Source: G965218495 sp965218495 (GTDB lineage Bacteria > Bacteroidota > Rhodothermia > Rhodothermales > Bin80). Taken from it: a stretch of 64,000 nucleotides of DNA. Location: positions 1,550,001 through 1,614,000 of the forward strand of contig OZ244626.1 in assembly GCA_965218495.1 (NCBI GenBank), read 5' to 3'. The notes under the pieces were generated by a model, which ran no database searches, was not told the DNA's origin, and was given only the letters and a program-made list of their open reading frames with translations. Made by a program: the position numbers and the translations under genes. Shown here one piece after another: positions 29,453 through 38,849 of the stretch (positions are counted from its first letter, which is position 1; every line of letters starts with the position of its first letter).

Positions 29453-29691
29453 ATACTGGGCATAGAAGGTGCAACCCGAAAAGACGATACGTGATATCGA
29501 TGGAGGAATTTGGCGCCGGGAACTCCTATCGCAGGTACCGATCCATAGCCTGAACTTGCGCTACTGCTCGTGACGGGCACTGCCCAAGGTCAGGACCCCG
29601 AAGCCGTGCTTGATGACTTTCACGAGGCGGCCTCCAAGGCCGACAGCGCCCGCTACTTTGGACACTTTTCGGAAGGCGCGGTCTTTTTTTT

Positions 29692-31116
29692 GGCTCTACC
29701 CCTTTTTGGCTCTACCCCTTTTTTAGTGGGTAAACTCACCTGCGGACGCTTTCGGGGTATAGATCCAAGCCTCCGAGGTGAAAGTAAATGGCGTTGGCAA
29801 ACCGCCGTTTGTTGCGGAAGCCCCTGCTGCGCACTTTGATTGTTTTGATCCTGCTGTTGATGCCCTCCGCAGGGCCATTGCTCACCTTCAGGATGATCGC
29901 ATTGAGGATACCCCACAGGTGTGTTTTGATGGTTCTGGCGGCTGCCTTGACCGGTTCCAGCCGGCACCGCATGGCCCACGACAACCATCGCTCCCAACCC
30001 TTGCGCGCCCATGTGCGGTGGACATAATGCCACAACTGCAGGGCCATTTCCTTGATAGCCCACGCGCGGGCCGTCTTCAACGTGCTGGTACGCAACTGCT
30101 GGAAGCGCGCCTTCTGCTTAGCAGACATGTTGGCCGGGTGAGTCAACCAATCATACTTAGTTCCCTTGAGGTCTTCCAGGCCTTCCTTCATCAATGCCCG
30201 GTGCTCCTGGCGCCGAACCTTGTCCACGGCAGTTCCCAGACATTTCACTACGTGGAATTTGTCAAAGGCCACCTTCCGTTGCGCCTCTGGCACATGCTCC
30301 AGCGTGGCGTTGATGTAGGCCGGCCACATGTCCATGCTGACACTCTCGATGCCCTCCAGCTGCTCCAAAGTGAGCCCAGCATACCAACGCGTAAGTGTTT
30401 CTTTCTTACGGTCTTCGCCCACATGCAGCACCGTTCCCGCCTTCGCATCCGAAACAATGGTGACATACGCATGACGCTTGCGAAAAGAGGTCTCATCCAC
30501 GCCAATATGGGCAACATCCCGTTCCTTCCTCCGCGCAAGGCCGCGTTGCACCGCGCGCTGCATGATCCCGTCTATCGCATTCCAGCTCACCCCCATCAGA
30601 CGGGACACCGCCGACACACTCGCCTCCTGCAGCCAATCAATCACCAGCGCCTCAAACCCTGCAGTGAACCGTGACATAGGTTCCGCCCACGGAATCGACA
30701 CGGTGCGCACTCCATGCTCCGGACATTCCACGCGGGGAAGTTGCGCAACCACCATCGTGCGATACTCGCACAAATCCAGGTGACGCCATTGCCGAGAACG
30801 GTGGTCGTAGCCCGGACACGCCAAGCCGCACTCCGGACAAGGCAGCTGATGGCCGTCCTCGCAAACTACATGAATCCGGACTTCTTGCGCCTCATGCGCA
30901 AACGTCACCTCGGAAACCTTCCAGGGAGCCTGGATGCCCAAGAGGCAACCTATATCATCAGTCTTTAGTTGTGACATATCGTTGCTGGGGTTAGAGAACG
31001 TGTGCGCCATCGTGATGATGGCCTTGAAACAGATAAGAAACGGGTATGAATCCGCATCATCTCATATCGTTTCCCGTTGAATGAAACGCTGTACCCATCT
31101 AAAATGGGGAAGAGCC
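29692..31116. mobile_element. ISL3-family insertion sequence with 8-bp target duplication
   Basis: A 1425-base element carrying one ISL3 transposase gene. The right end, read inward, is GGCTCTTCCCCATTTT and the left end is GGCTCTACCCCTTTTT, imperfect inverted repeats of about 27 bases. Both sides are flanked by eight Ts (29684-29691 and 31117-31124), the duplication length expected for ISL3. The first 16 bases of the left end (GGCTCTACCCCTTTTT) occur twice in tandem at 29692 and 29708, so the functional left end could be either one. The element splits the second SnoaL-like gene. Confidence 0.92.
29736..31010 (-). CDS. ISL3-family transposase
   Basis: A 424-residue complete transposase. The N-terminal zinc-finger region CEDGHQLPCPECGLACPGYD (about residues 51-70) is followed by a second CPEHG and an HTH. 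The DDE domain has HIGVDETSFRKRH (first Asp, about residue 168), VSMDMWPAYI (second Asp) and the C-terminal SNGPAEGINSRIKTIKVRSRGFRN (catalytic Glu). Length and motif order are typical of ISL3. No frameshift is seen, so the element may be active. It reads opposite to the gene it interrupts. Confidence 0.95.
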   Translation of the reverse strand: MAHTFSNPSNDMSQLKTDDIGCLLGIQAPWKVSEVTFAHEAQEVRIHVVCEDGHQLPCPECGLACPGYDHRSRQWRHLDLCEYRTMVVAQLPRVECPEHGVRTVSIPWAEPMSRFTAGFEALVIDWLQEASVSAVSRLMGVSWNAIDGIMQRAVQRGLARRKERDVAHIGVDETSFRKRHAYVTIVSDAKAGTVLHVGEDRKKETLTRWYAGLTLEQLEGIESVSMDMWPAYINATLEHVPEAQRKVAFDKFHVVKCLGTAVDKVRRQEHRALMKEGLEDLKGTKYDWLTHPANMSAKQKARFQQLRTSTLKTARAWAIKEMALQLWHYVHRTWARKGWERWLSWAMRCRLEPVKAAARTIKTHLWGILNAIILKVSNGPAEGINSRIKTIKVRSRGFRNKRRFANAIYFHLGGLDLYPESVRR

Positions 31117-31436
31117 TTTTTTTTGGCACCTACATCACCGAACGCTGGACGTTGGAGGAGTTTCAGGCGTATGCTGGACCGCACTTTCGGGCGGGCCAAG
31201 GATGGACCTACGTGCCGCAGCGTCGCGCCGTATTCTTCAACGGGGATACTGCACGGTTTGACGAAACGCTTCTCAACGAGAAATCCGGTCTGACCCGCGG
31301 TACTGGTGTGTTGGTCATGGCCGACGGGGCTTGGAAAATCGCCCGATACCATCTTACGCTCCCCGTACCAAATGAGCTGATCTACGACCTGGTAGACATG
31401 ATCAGGGCGCAGGAGCCATAGGTATTTAATTAGTAT

Positions 31437-32597
31437 ATGAACGATCATTTAGAATTGCGGCGATTCCTTGTCGCGCTGGCCATTGTGCCTTGGCTCCTGG
31501 CCCCGGCCTCGGCCCAGGAGCTGTCCTTCACGCTCGTAGAGCAGTTGGTCTTCGGGGATGACGAGGAGGCGCCCGCCGAATACGTCTTAACTTTTCCCGA
31601 ACGGGTCCGGACGGACTCGAAGGGCCGAATCTATGTGAAGGATCGAAGGCGAACGGAGGTTCGGGTATTCGATGCAAGTGGGCAGTACGTCACCACGATC
31701 GGAAGCAGAGGCGAAGGCCCAGGGGAAATGCGGGACATCATTGGCATTCATGTCGATGATCAGGATCGGCTGATCGTGGCCGATCATATGCTCGCACGGT
31801 TCACGATCTTCACGGAGCTCGGCAATAGCCACGAAACAAAAGCCTTCGAGGTAGAGGGGACCATCTTTCCAACTCCAATCCTGTCACTTGAAGATTCCTT
31901 TGTACTCAAGTACATGGAATTTATAGACGATCCTGCTGGGAAACGCTCGGTGCTGCATCTGCACGACAACGAGTTGAACTGGCTCGGGTCGTTTGCGCAG
32001 CTGGGGAACCTGTTTAACCTTGACATACCCTTCCAGAGGGCACGGTCCCGTGCGTCAGATGCATTGAACGTCGCAACGAACGGGTCGGATACGATAATCC
32101 TGGCCTCTCGGATTTACGATGGATACGTCTACCGATACACACGGTCGAATGACACCTGGGTGATGGACAAGCTGAAAGGCGGACCAGCTCCCAGAAGACC
32201 ATATATCCTCGTGAGCAAGCGCGACTTTGAGGCGAACCTGGATTATCGCAGATCGGCTATAGTAGATTCATCAGCGGAGGGGATCTACCGTGCGAAAATC
32301 TTGAACTTTAGTCTGGGCCTCGTAATTCTGGCCAATGGCGAGATTGTCAACTTTACGATGCAGACCCCGCTCGGTGACACTGGATATACCAGCGCGGAAA
32401 TGTTCAGCCAAGACGGCACCCTTTTGGGGTATGGGCCGCTGCAGTTAGATGATCCCGAGTTGGGTGGCAACAAGAGAGTCAAGACCTCCATTTCCATCCT
32501 GTGGCAAGATGCGGCAGGCCGCATATACCTTCGGCGGAAAAATGAAAGTGGCTTCTATGTGCTCAGTGTTGCCGAGCTAGTGGTCAGCCCGCTATGA
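31437..32597 (+). CDS. secreted six-bladed beta-propeller protein
   Basis: A 386-residue protein with a signal peptide (hydrophobic residues about 10-26, ending ASAQE). NHL/6-bladed-propeller repeats follow: RIYVKDRRRTEVRVFDASGQYV, then GSRGEGPGEM and RLIVADHMLARFTIF are the first two blades. These proteins are common in Bacteroidota and Rhodothermota as periplasmic or surface binding proteins of unknown ligand. The start lies 15 bases after the disrupted SnoaL-like copy. The stop overlaps a small downstream frame (ATGA). Confidence 0.8.
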   Translation: MNDHLELRRFLVALAIVPWLLAPASAQELSFTLVEQLVFGDDEEAPAEYVLTFPERVRTDSKGRIYVKDRRRTEVRVFDASGQYVTTIGSRGEGPGEMRDIIGIHVDDQDRLIVADHMLARFTIFTELGNSHETKAFEVEGTIFPTPILSLEDSFVLKYMEFIDDPAGKRSVLHLHDNELNWLGSFAQLGNLFNLDIPFQRARSRASDALNVATNGSDTIILASRIYDGYVYRYTRSNDTWVMDKLKGGPAPRRPYILVSKRDFEANLDYRRSAIVDSSAEGIYRAKILNFSLGLVILANGEIVNFTMQTPLGDTGYTSAEMFSQDGTLLGYGPLQLDDPELGGNKRVKTSISILWQDAAGRIYLRRKNESGFYVLSVAELVVSPL

Positions 32598-32743
32598 ACC
32601 GTGCGGAGTACGAAGGGCACCAAGGCAGACGCGTGTTTGACATCGTTTATGAGTTGGCAGTGCGGGAGCGCGTGCGCGTGCAGCTCACGAAAGAGCACGG
32701 ACGGACCCTGGACAGGGGCCAGGATCGGAATCTGAGCCGCTGA
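32594..32743 (+). CDS. small hypothetical protein, 49 residues
   Basis: An ATG overlapping the stop of the propeller gene (ATGA) opens a 49-codon frame. It reads MNRAEYEGHQGRRVFDIVYEL, then a charged stretch rich in Arg and Glu, ending RNLSR. The overlap suggests translational coupling. The sequence matches no family I know and has no signal peptide or membrane segment. It could equally be chance or the remains of a truncated gene. Confidence 0.3.
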   Translation: MNRAEYEGHQGRRVFDIVYELAVRERVRVQLTKEHGRTLDRGQDRNLSR

Positions 32744-33317
32744 GACGCTCGGTCGTGCGGGTTGGGGCGTTTGGGATCTCTTCAGTGGTATGAATTGGTA
32801 GCAAAAAGCCGCAACGTCACGCCCGACGGAGCAACCCACGGGAGGAGCCAGATGCGTTAACGCACACGTCCGGATCTCGTGTGAAAAGTAAAAGCAAGCC
32901 ATACATCCCCCGTCCCTCAAAAAGCGTGATTTTTCGGGACACATGCTACCCTTTGTCCGTGCAAGCTCGTATGTGGTGCTTGGTGACCTTTCAGCGCGGC
33001 ACTCTAACCACCTTCCGGTTACGTGACATTACCGGAAATGTTTTACGCCTCAAAAACCAGCAATGTATAACCGACAAGGCGCCCTGCACTCCGCCTGAGA
33101 TCACCGCGCGCAAACAAGGGTATGGAGCCGCTTCAGAATCGCCGCAGATCGCGCCCGGTCGCATTCAGGTACGGTCCAGGGCGATTCCGGAGACCTTCTA
33201 CTGATAAGCCCGAATTATCAAGCCAAAACAAGGAACAGAAATTACTAACGTCACCGCATGGTTGGATAAAGTCAGTACGTCATAGCGTAAATCTTCTCAC
33301 TTTAGTATCTTTGTTGC
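32744..33317. other. intergenic leader of the ATPase/nuclease operon
   Basis: About 570 bases without a convincing gene. GC content seems lower from 32880 to 33020 than on either side. The region should hold the promoter of the two-gene operon that follows. It separates it from the unrelated propeller gene and may be the left edge of an acquired island. Confidence 0.4.
33306..33313 (+). promoter_or_regulatory. possible -7 box immediately before the ATPase operon
   Basis: TATCTTTG fits the TAnnTTTG consensus of Bacteroidota and ends 4 bases before the ATG at 33318. Transcription would start at about the first codon, giving a leaderless message. No clear TTTG box at -33 was found, so it may be chance. 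Confidence 0.25.
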
Positions 33318-34592
33318 ATGAATGCATACGAACGCCCGCAAGTACGACGCATAATCGAACTCGTGACGGAAAACCCGACCAAGCGAATCGTCGCGATTAC
33401 CGGCCCTCGACAGACCGGGAAGACGACGGTCGCGGTCCAAGCGTGCCAACTGCTGACCAAGTCGGGTTATGCGTGTTGCTACGTCGCGATGGACGATCCA
33501 ACCCCTGCCGGGTTCCGTTCGCTGGGACCGCTGGGAACCATAGAAGCCGTTCCGGTTGACGCCGCACCCGACGGGCAGTGGCTTGTCGAACTATGGGAGA
33601 GCGCTCGCCGGGCCTCACTGCAGTCCGACCGTGGCTTCCTGCTGGTGCTCGACGAGATTCAGCTCGTCCCGCGCTGGTCAAGCGTCGTGAAAGGACTCTG
33701 GGACGGGGATCGACGAGCGGAATGCCCCCTCCGTGTCGCGATCCTGGGGTCGGCCCCCTGGCGGATGCTGACCGGACTGAACGAGAGTCTAGTGGGTCGG
33801 TTCGACGCTTTGCCGACCACCCACTGGTCACTCTGGGAGATGGCGGCGGCATTTGACCTGACCGTTGAGGAGTATCTGTTCTTTGGCGGATATCCCGGCG
33901 CGTTATCCGACGGATCGGGAACTGAGAGGCTTGCCGCTTGGCGAGATTACATCGCGCGCTCGATCGTCACGCCCGCCATAGACCGGGACATTATTGGGCT
34001 GACACGTGTCAGGAAACCGGCGCTGTTGCGCCAGCTGATGGATCTGGCGCCGCAGTATTCCGGTCAACTCATGTCATACAACAAACTGCTCGGCCAGCTT
34101 CAGGACGCTGGCAATACGACGACCGTCGCCCGGTACCTCGATCTCCTTTCCGATGCGGGCCTGGTCACCGCCCTGTCCCGATACACGCCGGCACCGCACG
34201 TGGGGAGAGCCTCTCCTCCCAAGCTAAACGTGCTCAATACGGCGCTAATGACGGCACCGTCCGGTTACACGTTCGAAGAGGCGCGGGCTGATCGGTCCTA
34301 TTGGGGTCGACTTGTGGAGAGCGCAGTGGGCGCTCACCTCTACAACACTCGAGGCGCCGCGACCCGGCTCCATTTCTGGCGCGACCCTCCGCACGAAGTC
34401 GACTTCGTCATCGCGCGCGGCCCCCACTTGCTCGGGATAGAAGTCAAGAGTGGGAAATCACGGAGACAATCCGGCCTGGACGCCTTCGCCGACCGCTTTC
34501 CAAACGCCAGAACGATGGTGGCAGGCACGGGTGGAATTCCACTCAACGAGTTCCTGTCGCTGAGCGCTGACGATTGGCTGGAAGAGATATGA
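33318..34592 (+). CDS. AAA-family ATPase with C-terminal DUF4143
   Basis: A 424-residue cytoplasmic protein. The N-terminal AAA domain has Walker A GPRQTGKTT (about residues 29-37) and Walker B LLVLDEIQLV (about 110-119), with a GS-type sensor (ILGSAPWRML) and the VGRFDALP segment typical of this group. The C-terminal DUF4143 region ends in a restriction-endonuclease-like core: HEVDFVIARG followed by LLGIEVKSGK, the D...ExK pattern. DUF4143 ATPases are widespread, mostly uncharacterised, and common in accessory regions. Its stop overlaps the start of the 1414-residue NTPase-nuclease gene by 4 bases, so the two are made together and probably act together. Confidence 0.85.
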   Translation: MNAYERPQVRRIIELVTENPTKRIVAITGPRQTGKTTVAVQACQLLTKSGYACCYVAMDDPTPAGFRSLGPLGTIEAVPVDAAPDGQWLVELWESARRASLQSDRGFLLVLDEIQLVPRWSSVVKGLWDGDRRAECPLRVAILGSAPWRMLTGLNESLVGRFDALPTTHWSLWEMAAAFDLTVEEYLFFGGYPGALSDGSGTERLAAWRDYIARSIVTPAIDRDIIGLTRVRKPALLRQLMDLAPQYSGQLMSYNKLLGQLQDAGNTTTVARYLDLLSDAGLVTALSRYTPAPHVGRASPPKLNVLNTALMTAPSGYTFEEARADRSYWGRLVESAVGAHLYNTRGAATRLHFWRDPPHEVDFVIARGPHLLGIEVKSGKSRRQSGLDAFADRFPNARTMVAGTGGIPLNEFLSLSADDWLEEI

Positions 34593-37500
34593 GCTCGATT
34601 GTACCCCGCACCGTCAGCCTGATTGAGCCGAAAGACGACGATCGGTTCGGACAGGAGGACCTATCGTTGGCCCACTTTTGCTCGGACCACAGCTACGTCC
34701 TGTTGGGCGAACCGGGGCTGGGCAAAAGCACTGCTTTCGAGACGGAAGCCCAGCGAGTGGGCGCTCCAGATCCCATCCCGGCGAGACGCTTCATAAGCCG
34801 AGACCTCGATATCCACCCCGACTGGCAAAGAGGCCCGCTCTTCATTGACGGACTGGACGAGGTGCGTGCCAGCGGTGTGGATCCGAGAGTGCCGCTGGAC
34901 AAGATCCTGGCCCGGCTCGAGGCGCTGGGTGGCCCCAAGTTCCGCCTGTCGTGCCGCTCCGGTAGCTGGCTGGAGCCCGGAGACCAGAGGGAACTCTCCT
35001 CCCTTACAGGTGCGGCACCGATTCGGGTCCTGCGGCTGAACCCGCTGGATCACGAGGGCGCTCGACAGATCGTTTCCCTGCAGAGAGATGGCGCAGACGA
35101 GTTCATACTCGAGGCCTTTGAGCACGGGCTGGATGCCTTCCTGTGGAATCCACAGTTGCTCGGCGTACTCCTCAACTCCGTGGGGGCGGCGGGTTGGCCT
35201 AGTAGCCCCAGCGCGGCGTTCGAGAGCGCCTGCCAGGAGCACGCCAGGGAACGGGACAACGAGAACCGGGGCGCCCGCCGTGGGATCGCACGACCCTCCC
35301 GAGATGCAGTTCTGAGCGCGGCCGGAGAGCTGTCGGCGCTGATGTTGATCGCTGGCAAGGGTGGCTGGACCGCCACCGATACCGACGATCCTGACATCCT
35401 CTCCCTGAATGAAGTGGAGGATGGAAACAGGGACACCCTGCTTGCCGCTCTGGAGTCTGGACTTTTCAGGGGGGCCTCCACGTTCCGATTTCCGACTCAT
35501 CGGCTCCTGGCCGAATATCTGGGTGCCAGATATCTGGACGAAAGGATCCGTGCCCGCGACGGAGTAACCGTCCGGCGCACGCTGTCGCTGCTCATGGGTC
35601 ATGACGCGATTCCGCTGCCCGATCTCCGGGGGCTTTCCGCCTGGCTCGCTGCCGTGAACCCCCAAGCCAGGCCGACCTTGATTCGCGCGGACCCGCTCGC
35701 CGTGGCGTTCGGAGGCGACGCGACCAGCTTTACGTGCAGGGAGCGAAGGGAGCTGTTCGAGAATCTTGAGAGCAGCATCGAACTCCGGAGCGCCTGGCCC
35801 TCTGCGGTAGCCCTCGGCGCCTTGGCTGTAGGCCAAGGCAAGTCGGCAGTCTGGGAGCTGACCGCCTCCTCGGTACGCTCCGACGCCAGGCAGCACCTCG
35901 TCTTTCTCCTCCTCTCCGGCTTCTCGCGGATGTTCCACGGCGGCCGTCCGAAAGGGAGCCACATTTCCGGAGCGCAATCGGACTCTGATCGTGTGGCATT
36001 GCTGGCAATCGTCCGAGATACCACTTGGTGGTCCAGAGTCCGCTGCCGCGCCCTCGTCGCCCTTGACCAAGCTCTTTCCGGCAGCCCGATCCGTCTCGGG
36101 ACGCTGCGGGCCCTCGTCGAAGACATTGAAGATGAACGCCTGCCGGACGAACGGTACAAACTGCTCGGCACACTGCTTGACCGCCTGTACCCAAGAGATC
36201 TGCCGCCCTCAGAAGTCTGGGACCATCTAGCAGTCCGCCCGTACCCGCACCAGTTTGACGACTACCAGAAATTCTGGACCCGTCTAGTGGACAAGTCGAG
36301 CGATGCACAGATCAGGGAGTTGCTCGACTCGCTTTGCGATCGCGCATCCGAAGTGATTCCGATGCTGGCGAACCACCGGCTGGACAACATCGTGCTCAAG
36401 CTCCTCGCGCGCGGGCTCGATCTGTTCGGCGACGAAATGGGCGTCCAAGAGATTGACCGATGGTTCGGCCTCGTCAAATTCGATCTTGGGCAGTCCCGAT
36501 TGGTCCCAGCGGGTAACGGATCTCGCTCGCGCCGTGGCTCCAACACCGACGCTGAGAACGCGATCAGGACTTGGCTGAGGTCGCACCAACACGTCCAATA
36601 TGAACTCGTTGAACTCGGCCTCCGCGCGAGGGAGTCCGAGATCGGGAGTAGGCTGCTCAACAAAACGGTTGGCCGCAAATTCCTGGGAGAGGAGGCGCCG
36701 GCCGGGATTCGTCAATGGTGTCTTGCGCGCGCTGCAGAGCTGTGGGACAGCCGGCCTAAGATCGCCGAGGAACTCGCTGGGTGGGCGATCCGACCGCAGG
36801 AGGGCTGGGGGCCACCGTTATCCGACGGCGCAATAGCGCAAGCCGTGCGAGACACGCCAGCCATGCGGGAGTGGAACAACAAACGACTCGAGGGCGAGGC
36901 GCACTGTAAACGGGCGGTCGCGGAGTGGGAGAAGCGCGAGGCGAAGACCCTTCGTCCCATCCAGGAACAGTGGCAGGCACAGGTAGCAGCGGTACGGCAG
37001 CACGCGACGGAACTGGCGAAGGGACGCTGCCCGCCTGCCCTGCTGCACGAACTTGCCCAGGTCTTCTTGGAAGGTCTCGCTGAGAAAGGACCGGGTGATG
37101 GTCCGGTCGCGAGACTGGCGTCGTGGCTGGATGGCGACGAGACCCTCGTGGAGGCGACGCTGGCAGGATTCCGCAGCCTACTGGATCGGGACGATCTGCC
37201 GGATCTGGGCCAGATAGCTAAACTACATGAGAGCAGGAGACTATCGTATTTCGCCCTCCCCTTCCTGGCAGGAATGGCGGAGGAGGAACGCGAGGCGGGC
37301 GATCCGCTGGACCGTTTGGGCGAGAAGGGAAGGCGGCGAGCGCTGGGCTACTATCTCGTCTCAAGATTGCCCGGCAAACGGTACTCGCCTGAGAACGGTC
37401 CGTTCGTCCAGGAGGCCGCTCGCCCGCCTTGGTACTTGCGGGCCTTGGACTCGCATCCCAGTGCTGTAGCCGATGCACTGGTCGCGGTGCATAATGCCAG

Positions 37501-38833
37501 CGTCCGAACAAAGGAGCCGCCGGATCAGCACCTTTATGACATGGCCCTCGATCCGGTATACGGGCGCGTGACAGCGCTCGCCGTGAGGCGGATGTTCTCG
37601 GTGTTCCCTACGCGATGCAGTGGGCCGCAGTCAGAGTCCTTGCGCCTGGTCCTCTGGACCGCTCTGGGAACCAGTGGCATGCCGGCTGATGAGCTGCGAG
37701 ACCTCGTGCTAAGGCGGCTGCTGCGTAGCGGCATGGACGTGGCGCAGCGGGCTCAGTGGCTTTGCGCCGGCCTGTTCGTTGCCAAAGATAACTGCCTGCC
37801 CTCCCTGGTAGACTTCCTTGCGACCGGCGGCGACGCGCGCGCGCGGCATGTCGTCGACTTTTTTGTCTCACACGACCGTCGCCGGCGCGCCTCGCTTTCG
37901 CTTGACGACTGGCACGCTGATGAGTTGGCCAGGCTCATCCAGGCACTCGGGGGACGCCTGCGGCGATTCAGGCCGCCCGAAGGGACGGGCTTTTATGGGC
38001 ACGAGCAGGCGACTCAACTGAATTTTGAACCACTACTCACCTCGTGGATCGAGACACTCGCCGGTCGCACCAATGACGAGGCGGCCAACGCGCTCGAATC
38101 GCTGGCATCCGATCCTAATCTAGAAGCGTGGAGGGCAGCAATCGCGCGGGCGCAAGAGGCTCAGGCCAAGAAACGCCGCGTGGCCTGGCAGGAAGTCCTC
38201 TCACTAGCACAGATCCAGGAGGCTCTCCGGGGCGGTGCCCCAGCAAGTGCTGCGGACCTTGCTGCGCTCGTGCTCGATGCCCTTGAACAGCTGGCGCAGC
38301 GCATCCGGAATGGCTCCACAGGCGACTGGCTCCAGTATTGGCACCGAGATCGAATGTCGCGGAAGCCCGTGGCCCATCAGCACGAAGACGACTGCCGTAA
38401 CGTGCTGCTCTCGGACCTACAACAGATGCTTCAGCCGTACAGTGTCGATGCACAGCCGGAGGGTCGATACGCCAATGACAATAGAGCGGATATCCGCGTG
38501 GCGTTCGGCTCCCGGCTCGCTATCCCAATAGAGATCAAGAAGTACACGCATCGCGACATTTGGCGGGGGGTAGAGAAACAACTCGTGGCAAAGTACACGC
38601 GGGCCCCGGAGTCTGGAGGTTATGGCATCTATCTGGTGTTCTGGTTTGGGCCTGACAACAGGAAAATGGTGCCGCCGCCTAACGGACGCAAGCCTATGAC
38701 GCCGGGCGAGCTGAAGGAGCGACTCGAAGAGGAGCTCGCTCCGGGGCTCAGGACGAAGAACAGCATCGTCGTGATCGATGTGAGCCCGTCCGAAAGGTAC
38801 GCAAGAGATTGGGCGGGCGATGCGACGGGCTGA
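34589..38833 (+). CDS. large NACHT/STAND-like NTPase with C-terminal PD-(D/E)xK nuclease
   Basis: A 1414-residue cytoplasmic protein. I chose the ATG at 34589, overlapping the previous stop, over a TTG 15 bases upstream. The NTPase is at the N-terminus: Walker A GEPGLGKST (40-48), Walker B LFIDGLDEVRA (84-94), and FRLSCRSGSW as a sensor, as in NACHT-type STAND ATPases. A long helical middle (about 300-1250) with no family I recognise could be the sensor. The C-terminus is a nuclease fold: ADIRV (Asp1301), IPIEIKK (Glu1315, Lys1317) and KQLVAKYTR (Gln1331), the D-ExK-QxxxY pattern of Mrr/RecB-like enzymes. Inference: an abortive-infection-type defence protein that cuts DNA when triggered. It is followed by nuclease and methylase remnants. 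Confidence 0.75.
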   Translation: MSSIVPRTVSLIEPKDDDRFGQEDLSLAHFCSDHSYVLLGEPGLGKSTAFETEAQRVGAPDPIPARRFISRDLDIHPDWQRGPLFIDGLDEVRASGVDPRVPLDKILARLEALGGPKFRLSCRSGSWLEPGDQRELSSLTGAAPIRVLRLNPLDHEGARQIVSLQRDGADEFILEAFEHGLDAFLWNPQLLGVLLNSVGAAGWPSSPSAAFESACQEHARERDNENRGARRGIARPSRDAVLSAAGELSALMLIAGKGGWTATDTDDPDILSLNEVEDGNRDTLLAALESGLFRGASTFRFPTHRLLAEYLGARYLDERIRARDGVTVRRTLSLLMGHDAIPLPDLRGLSAWLAAVNPQARPTLIRADPLAVAFGGDATSFTCRERRELFENLESSIELRSAWPSAVALGALAVGQGKSAVWELTASSVRSDARQHLVFLLLSGFSRMFHGGRPKGSHISGAQSDSDRVALLAIVRDTTWWSRVRCRALVALDQALSGSPIRLGTLRALVEDIEDERLPDERYKLLGTLLDRLYPRDLPPSEVWDHLAVRPYPHQFDDYQKFWTRLVDKSSDAQIRELLDSLCDRASEVIPMLANHRLDNIVLKLLARGLDLFGDEMGVQEIDRWFGLVKFDLGQSRLVPAGNGSRSRRGSNTDAENAIRTWLRSHQHVQYELVELGLRARESEIGSRLLNKTVGRKFLGEEAPAGIRQWCLARAAELWDSRPKIAEELAGWAIRPQEGWGPPLSDGAIAQAVRDTPAMREWNNKRLEGEAHCKRAVAEWEKREAKTLRPIQEQWQAQVAAVRQHATELAKGRCPPALLHELAQVFLEGLAEKGPGDGPVARLASWLDGDETLVEATLAGFRSLLDRDDLPDLGQIAKLHESRRLSYFALPFLAGMAEEEREAGDPLDRLGEKGRRRALGYYLVSRLPGKRYSPENGPFVQEAARPPWYLRALDSHPSAVADALVAVHNASVRTKEPPDQHLYDMALDPVYGRVTALAVRRMFSVFPTRCSGPQSESLRLVLWTALGTSGMPADELRDLVLRRLLRSGMDVAQRAQWLCAGLFVAKDNCLPSLVDFLATGGDARARHVVDFFVSHDRRRRASLSLDDWHADELARLIQALGGRLRRFRPPEGTGFYGHEQATQLNFEPLLTSWIETLAGRTNDEAANALESLASDPNLEAWRAAIARAQEAQAKKRRVAWQEVLSLAQIQEALRGGAPASAADLAALVLDALEQLAQRIRNGSTGDWLQYWHRDRMSRKPVAHQHEDDCRNVLLSDLQQMLQPYSVDAQPEGRYANDNRADIRVAFGSRLAIPIEIKKYTHRDIWRGVEKQLVAKYTRAPESGGYGIYLVFWFGPDNRKMVPPPNGRKPMTPGELKERLEEELAPGLRTKNSIVVIDVSPSERYARDWAGDATG

Positions 38834-38849
38834 TTCCTTACGATCAGCC

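Larger units (their letters stand above)
25148..29549. repeat. segmental duplication, copy A (full length)
   Basis: A 4.4-kb segment holding a complete S8/LRR gene with both flanks. It recurs at 39463-41088 with a large internal deletion. Left edges share GCCCG-T/A-GGCCGGGG and the tract around ATCGGGCTTTTCC. Right edges both end in CAGGTACCGATCCATAGC, after which the two sequences part completely. By eye the shared parts are well over 90 percent identical, including non-coding flanks, so the duplication is fairly recent. Confidence 0.9.
29553..31421 (+). pseudogene. SnoaL/DUF4440-like gene, second copy, truncated and IS-interrupted
   Basis: Homology to the intact gene at 24668 begins at ACTTGCGCTACTG (29554), without the first seven or so codons, and runs to the T-run at 29684. 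It resumes at 31125 with GTYITERWTLEEF and continues to the matching stop at 31421. An ISL3 element sits between. The intact copy has TTTTTC where this one has eight Ts on each side of the insertion. The reading frame was therefore probably already shifted before the element arrived. No product is expected. Confidence 0.88.
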
